Source: an uncultured Lachnospiraceae bacterium (lineage in GTDB: Bacteria > Bacillota > Clostridia > Lachnospirales > Lachnospiraceae). From it: a stretch of DNA of 64,000 bases. Under the pieces are notes generated by a model. It saw only the letters and a list, made by a program, of their open reading frames with translations, did not search any database and had not been told where the DNA came from. Positions 59,854 to 64,000 of this stretch are shown here, piece by piece; the first letter of the stretch is position 1, and every line of letters starts with the position of its first letter. A program made the position numbers and the translations under genes. The stretch is taken from the NCBI GenBank assembly GCA_947173495.1, contig CAMWFQ010000015.1, positions 1 through 64,000 on the forward strand. Direction: 5' to 3'.

Positions 59854-60759
59854 TGTACGAATCCGGGCAAGAGAGACACCGCGCCGGGAACAGGAATCAC
59901 ACTGGCCAATTCAGGGAATGGAAATGCAGCAGGACCGGGAACCAATCGAAGCAGCGCCACAGGAACGCCCGTACAGGGGACGAAGCAGCCATTCATCAAG
60001 GGAGCGGACGGCAAGATCGGCTGGGACGTGATCCGTGTCGAGGAAGAAAAGGCGCAGGAAGGAAGCGTCATCAACGTGGATATGAACGGCTCTGTGGTGG
60101 TTCCGGGAGATATTTTTGACAGCATTAAAGGAAGGGATATCACCATCACCTTTGACATGGGAGACGGCATCATTTGGAGCGTGGACGGAAAGAGCATCAC
60201 AAGGGATGCATCCCCGGACAGGGCTGGCGACATTGACTTTTCCGTAAAAACAGGTGTAAACTCTGTTCCGGCGGATATCGTGAACAATGTTACCGGGGAG
60301 AATTACAGCATCCAGATCAGCCTGTCCTATGAAGGGGAGTTCGGGTTTACGGCGGTGCTTTCCATAGGCCTTGGCAAAGAGAACGCCGGATATACCGCAA
60401 GCCTGTATTATTACAACGAAAGCACCGGGGAACTTGAATTTATCTGTGCAGACGAAGTATCAACAGACGGCACTGTATCCCTTGCCTTTACCCATGCGTC
60501 TGATTATGTGATTGTGTTGGATGATGATGGGCAGGAAGAAGAAAGCGGCAGTGCAGAGCCCGCACAGCCGGAAAATACCAATCAGGCAGCCGGGAACGGA
60601 ACGGCGCGGGGCAATGGGGGCATACCGGGAAGCCCGGACACCGGGCGGACAGGCGGAATATGGTGGATTATTGTGGTCCTTCTGCTGGCAGTTGCCATGG
60701 GAGCAGGCGTGTTCGCAGCAGTAAAGAAGAAAGGGAAAGAGGAAAACAGCAGACAGTGA
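59854..60759 (+). pseudogene. C-terminal remnant of a surface-anchored protein
   Basis: The frame opens after a TAA at 59851-59853 and runs 301 codons, but has no usable start before GTG 60028. The first part (TNPGKRDTAPGTGITLANSG, then QPFIKGADGKIGWDVI) is already domain sequence. Then come a beta-rich domain (GSVVVPGDIFDSIKGRDITI, YTASLYYYNESTGELEFICA), a Glu/Pro/Asn-rich stretch, SPDTGRTGG and a membrane helix (IWWIIVVLLLAVAMGAGVFA) with a KKKGK tail, i.e. a wall/membrane anchor. The signal peptide and N-terminal domains are absent, so this is a truncated large surface protein. Confidence 0.6.
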
Positions 60760-60984
60760 CAGGCAGCGGCCGCTTATGCAGTTTTTTGCAGTAATAATTA
60801 AAAAACTCCGCAGTAAAGTATTGTAAAGAAAATGCTTTACATAAAAAAGGTTGTAAATTCAAGGATTCCTGGACTTACAGCCTTTTCAACTTATTATTTG
60901 TTCACTTGAATTCACCGCTGAATTATGTAATCCCAATCCATACCGTCCTGCAAGATACGGAGTACCGTTACACTAGCAGGCAAA

Positions 60985-61905
60985 TCATAGCAGCTTTTTT
61001 GCTTCCTCATATCTTCCCACGGTGGTTCCCAGACCTTCGCAGGCATTCTCCAGGGTTACATGGAAGAATCTCATAACATTCTCAATATCTGTCACAAGAC
61101 GCCTGGCCTCGCCGCATTTTATTCCTGTTGCGATACCTGCTTTTTTACCTTCGATCAGGCCTTCCTTTCGGCCCTTCCTCTCATATTGATCAAACAATTC
61201 ACACACGCTGATTTCATCCTCCTCTCCGATTCCCTGCTTTGTAAGCCATTCTTCTACATCATCCGTATCTCTTTCTCCCGAAAGGACTCTGATCATTTTG
61301 ATCAGGGCCGCTTTATGTGTGATCTTTCTTTCTGAGCGGTATCCCTCTCCCTCCGCCAGATAATCAACCACAATACGCATATCACTTTGGAATAACTGTC
61401 TCGTCTCCTCCGGTAAGTGTCTCATTTCGTATACATGGAGTTTTACCTCGTCAATGTATTTCCACATTTCCTGCGGAAGTCTCCGCCTTGCAAACAGACG
61501 CCGGATATCGCGGCTGCTCCTCCATCTGGATCTTCCCCAGTAGAGTACAAGCTCTATCACTGGAAAGGTATCCTGAATCTTTCCCTCATACTGCTCTCTG
61601 TAAATGCCTCCCGTATACCCGGCCTTCCTGAGCAGCATCCTGCCGTCTGTCCCGGTCTGGTTCGCGATCAGGTACATCACCCTGACCCGCCCCTCAGTCA
61701 GATCATATTTTGATAAATCTTCGTACTGATCCCTGAGGCGTTCCCTTCCCTGATAGATTGTTTCCGTCGGGCCCGGCCACAGATTCCCGGCATCCGCAAG
61801 TGTCCGGCCCTGATAGAGCAGCGCGTTGATGGCATCCGCCGCTATGTCAGGAAATGCCATAAATTCCTTCTCAACGGTATCCCTTTTTTCTTCCGGTCCT
61901 TTCAT
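60985..61905 (-). CDS. Rpn-family recombination-promoting nuclease / putative transposase-like protein
   Basis: About 306 residues. It has the Rpn/YhgA-like layout: an N-terminal PD-(D/E)XK-type core (FPDIAADAINALLYQGR, LTEGRVRVMYLIANQTGTDG, FPVIELVLYWG) with E/Q-type acidic residues, a helical middle and a Lys/Glu-rich tail (FDQYERKGRKEGLIEGKKAG, TDIENVMRFF). Related Firmicutes proteins are frequent single genes with DNA-cleaving activity in Escherichia coli RpnA. The frame is open to 61971; ATG 61905, preceded by AGGAGG, is preferred. Confidence 0.75.
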   Translation of the reverse strand: MKGPEEKRDTVEKEFMAFPDIAADAINALLYQGRTLADAGNLWPGPTETIYQGRERLRDQYEDLSKYDLTEGRVRVMYLIANQTGTDGRMLLRKAGYTGGIYREQYEGKIQDTFPVIELVLYWGRSRWRSSRDIRRLFARRRLPQEMWKYIDEVKLHVYEMRHLPEETRQLFQSDMRIVVDYLAEGEGYRSERKITHKAALIKMIRVLSGERDTDDVEEWLTKQGIGEEDEISVCELFDQYERKGRKEGLIEGKKAGIATGIKCGEARRLVTDIENVMRFFHVTLENACEGLGTTVGRYEEAKKLL

Positions 61906-62347
61906 TGTCCTTTCATCCTCCTGTCTGCAGAAGATGATAGAGGACAACAACGGATGCCCGGCTTCGTTCATCCCATTCGCTTCTGTAACGAAAAATCCGT
62001 TTGCGCCGGCTCCGCTGCCTGTTTAAAATCTCCTGCTATTTTCTATGTTATTTGGAAAATAAGCATACGATTACCGGATAAACTCCGATAATAACAGATT
62101 TTTAATCAGACGGGAAAGCGCGTTTCCAAAAACAATAAGAATTGATTTACAGATTTCATCTCTATATGCTTAAATTGATAATGCCATAGTACCATAGAAA
62201 GAAATGTTTTTCAATGGTATTCCGAATTTTTTAAAAAGTTTGTGACGTTCATGGTTACTGTTCATGTTCTTCAGAGTTGCCACCATTTATATTTTGAGCC
62301 TGCATGAAAACGAGAATGCCATCGCCTATGTTGACCGGGGCGGGGCC
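61906..62347. other. 440-bp AT-rich intergenic region
   Basis: Between the divergently spaced Rpn-like gene and the end of the TetR gene. Contains a direct repeat GTTCATG (near 62247 and 62261) and several A/T runs, no ORF with SD. It may hold the Rpn gene promoter. Nothing else recognised. Confidence 0.35.
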
Positions 62348-62944
62348 TTAAATCTCCTGACTTTTAATGATCTGCCGTACCGCCTCGAACAGATGAGGCT
62401 TCAGGCTTTCGATATCCACAGGCTCGCCGTACAGAATGGAGCTGTAGCAGGTGGAGCTGATAAATTCCACGATCATAAACAATAAAATCTCAGGGCTTTT
62501 AAAAGCCCTGGGAGAATTCTCAAAAATTCTGTAGATGTTATAAAAATCCACATCCGAGTCCTCGCCCGAGGAAATCAGTTCATTCTTAAAAATACCCCAG
62601 CTCAGGTTTTTGGAGATAAAGGTCAGAAGCGACTTATCGGCGTTGAACTGCTCAATGATATGATCGGCAATAAAAATAATCCGCTCGTCCAGCTCCGTAA
62701 GCTCCGTATGGGACAGGGCTTCGTCGGCAAGGGAAAAGATCCGGCTGGCCTTGTGGGCGATCAGTTTGTTGCGGATGTCATATTTGTCCTTAAAATACAG
62801 ATAGAAGGTTCCCTTGGCCACTCCGGCGGCTTCCGCAATGTTGTTGATGGTAGTTTTGTTAAGCCCCTGTGTTGTAAACAGCTCAAAGGCCGTATTCAGC
62901 AGGGCTTCTTTTTTCTGCCTTTTGTTCAGGTCTATTTTTCCCAT
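62348..62944 (-). CDS. TetR/AcrR-family regulator
   Basis: 198 residues: N-terminal TetR HTH (KKEALLNTAFELFTTQGLNK, TTINNIAEAAGVAKGTFYLY, FKDKYDIRNKLIAHKA) and a helical ligand-binding/dimer region. Divergent from the MMPL transporter gene; the two palindromes upstream of that gene (63124 and 63166) are the likely operators. It would release transcription when a lipid-like or hydrophobic ligand binds (family knowledge). Confidence 0.92.
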   Translation of the reverse strand: MGKIDLNKRQKKEALLNTAFELFTTQGLNKTTINNIAEAAGVAKGTFYLYFKDKYDIRNKLIAHKASRIFSLADEALSHTELTELDERIIFIADHIIEQFNADKSLLTFISKNLSWGIFKNELISSGEDSDVDFYNIYRIFENSPRAFKSPEILLFMIVEFISSTCYSSILYGEPVDIESLKPHLFEAVRQIIKSQEI

Positions 62945-63122
62945 TTTTCCTTCGGCTTTCCGCAGACAACTGACTGAATCATTACAGGAAACGACATGAG
63001 TTGTTTTTGTCCGCTATAGCATTCATTATAAGGAAAAGGGCGGGGAAGTCAAGGCGGCAGACGATGACCGGAAAATAAAATTTTTGTTTATATTTTTTAT
63101 GGATTCTTCATATTTAAAAGAT

Positions 63123-63151
63123 TGACCAAAGGTCATTTTTGTGACATAATA
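63123..63151 (+). promoter_or_regulatory. Promoter of the MMPL gene
   Basis: TTGACC (63123-63128), 17 bp, CATAAT (63146-63151). The first TetR palindrome covers the -35. Confidence 0.6.
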
Positions 63152-63178
63152 CTGAATATAGAAATGACCAACGGTCAT
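63124..63178. promoter_or_regulatory. Pair of TetR operators
   Basis: TGACCAAAGGTCA (63124-63136) and TGACCAACGGTCA (63166-63178) are the same 13-bp palindrome, differing only in the centre, with starts 42 bp apart (four helical turns). One covers the -35 and one lies after the -10. Confidence 0.75.
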
Positions 63179-63229
63179 AATTCGTGCACGAGATCTATTT
63201 TCCGTGCAAAGTAAGAATGGAGGGATTTT

Positions 63230-64000
63230 ATGGAAAAATTCGGAAGAGGAGTAGTGAAGCTGAGAATACCGATTCTGGTGATAAGTCTGGCGCTTCTGGC
63301 GCCCGCCTTTCTGGGATATGTGAATACCAGAGTGAATTACGATATTCTCTCTTACCTGCCGGAAGGAATTGAAACTATGACCGGGCAGGACATACTGGTA
63401 GAGGAATTTGGGACAGGGGCCTTTTCCATGTTTGTGGCGGAGGGGATGGCGCCGAAGGATGTGAGCAGGCTGCGGCAGGAGATCGAACAGGTGGAGCATG
63501 TGGAGAAGGTTATCTGGTATGACTCCGTGATGGATCTTTCCCTGCCAATGGAAATGCTGCCGGATGAAGTGTACGAGGCTTTCAACAGCGGAGACGCCAC
63601 CATGATGGCGATCATTTTTGACGAGACTACGTCGGCGGACGGAACCATGGAGGCCATCGAAAATATACGGAGGATAGCCGACAAAAACTGCTTTTTAAGC
63701 GGGATGTCAGCGGTGGTGATGGACACGAAAAATCTGTCCGAGAAGGAGGCGCCCATTTACGTATGCATAGCGGTGCTGCTTTCCTGTCTGGTACTGTCCG
63801 TCACCATGGATTCCTTTTTGATCCCCTTTCTGTTTCTGTTAAGCATTGGAATGGCGATCCTGTATAACCTGGGAAGCAATGTGTTCATGGGAGAGATCTC
63901 CTATATTACCAAGGCTCTGAGCGCCGTTCTGCAGCTGGGGGTCACCATGGATTATTCCATTTTCCTCTGGCACAGCTATCAGGATAAGAAGGCCGGAACG
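63230..64000 (+). CDS. MMPL/RND-family membrane transporter (partial, cut at window end)
   Basis: The first 257 residues are visible. Membrane helix near 10-30 (IPILVISLALLAPAFLGYVN), extracellular loop with VNYDILSYLPEG and LRQEIEQVEHVEKVIWYDSV, then helices near 181-205 and on (VCIAVLLSCLVLSVTMDSFL, LIPFLFLLSIGMAILYN). Ends before the Asp-Tyr motif TMDYSIFLWHSY has continued. MMPL proteins export lipids or hydrophobic compounds. GGAGGG lies just before ATG 63230. TetR-controlled. Confidence 0.88.
   Translation, partial: MEKFGRGVVKLRIPILVISLALLAPAFLGYVNTRVNYDILSYLPEGIETMTGQDILVEEFGTGAFSMFVAEGMAPKDVSRLRQEIEQVEHVEKVIWYDSVMDLSLPMEMLPDEVYEAFNSGDATMMAIIFDETTSADGTMEAIENIRRIADKNCFLSGMSAVVMDTKNLSEKEAPIYVCIAVLLSCLVLSVTMDSFLIPFLFLLSIGMAILYNLGSNVFMGEISYITKALSAVLQLGVTMDYSIFLWHSYQDKKAGT

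Noticed and set aside
60985..61905. Intact transposon
   Set aside because: The Rpn-like protein is related to putative transposases, but no terminal inverted repeats or target duplications are visible around it.
62264..62485. Small plus-strand ORF of 73 codons
   Set aside because: It overlaps the end of the TetR gene antisense, lacks an SD and shows no conserved features.

Overview
The window looks like chromosomal DNA of a gut-type Clostridia, most likely Lachnospiraceae (inference). The evidence is Gram-positive style AGGAGG ribosome binding sites, lipoprotein sugar-binding proteins, YesM/YesN two-component systems, many AraC regulators, CAZyme and ABC-transporter clusters, an AmmeMemoRadiSam set and LexA/CcpA-type sites. 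No rRNA, tRNA, CRISPR array, prophage or intact transposase was seen. | Layout. 1-5 kb: tail of a glycosidase gene, a YoeB toxin remnant, an AIM24-family protein, rarA, and a radical-SAM DNA repair pair behind a LexA box. 5-11 kb: a Crh-like HPr with a cre site, a DinG/Rad3-type helicase, a GH13 enzyme and a small XRE/membrane-protein pair. 11-20 kb: a cytidylate kinase-like gene, a PadR/DUF1700/DUF4097 envelope-sensing operon, TraX, and a MarR-controlled heterodimeric ABC exporter. 20-25 kb (minus strand): AmmeMemoRadiSam genes, an alkyltransferase-like protein, a double GNAT and an AraC regulator. 25-49 kb: a plant-polysaccharide island with GH127, an esterase, GH88, GH28, GH43, two CUT1 sugar importers, a membrane AraC sensor and a YesMN pair. 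49-54 kb: a response regulator/kinase/ABC/FtsX module of the antimicrobial-peptide sensing type. 54-61 kb: a patch of small accessory genes (AraC, EamA, DUF2000, two paralogous unknown proteins, DUF1801, DUF5655, DUF2200) and gene remnants. 61-64 kb: an Rpn-like nuclease and a TetR gene divergent from an MMPL transporter cut by the window end. | How the genes work together. The 25-49 kb island reads as a sense-import-degrade unit: extracellular sensors (AraC with membrane domain, YesM) control binding-protein importers for oligosaccharides, and cytoplasmic GH127, GH43, GH28, GH88 and an esterase break the imported pectin, arabinan or xylan fragments. Other modules are short self-regulated stress operons whose operators are visible (LexA, PadR, MarR and TetR sites). 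| The most unusual content is repetitive and non-coding. (1) A structured element of about 95-128 bp occurs three times complete and once truncated, each time ending exactly at the Shine-Dalgarno of an unrelated gene (MarR, GH88, DUF2000 and an unknown protein). It can form several hairpins and a pseudoknot whose 3' strand abuts the SD, one hairpin shows compensatory changes between copies, and it can encode a TTG-started leader peptide. (2) A GC-rich double-hairpin repeat occurs at least seven times, three times directly behind an intrinsic terminator T-run and once inside a permease gene without breaking its frame. All coordinates and motifs were read by eye; no database search was possible.
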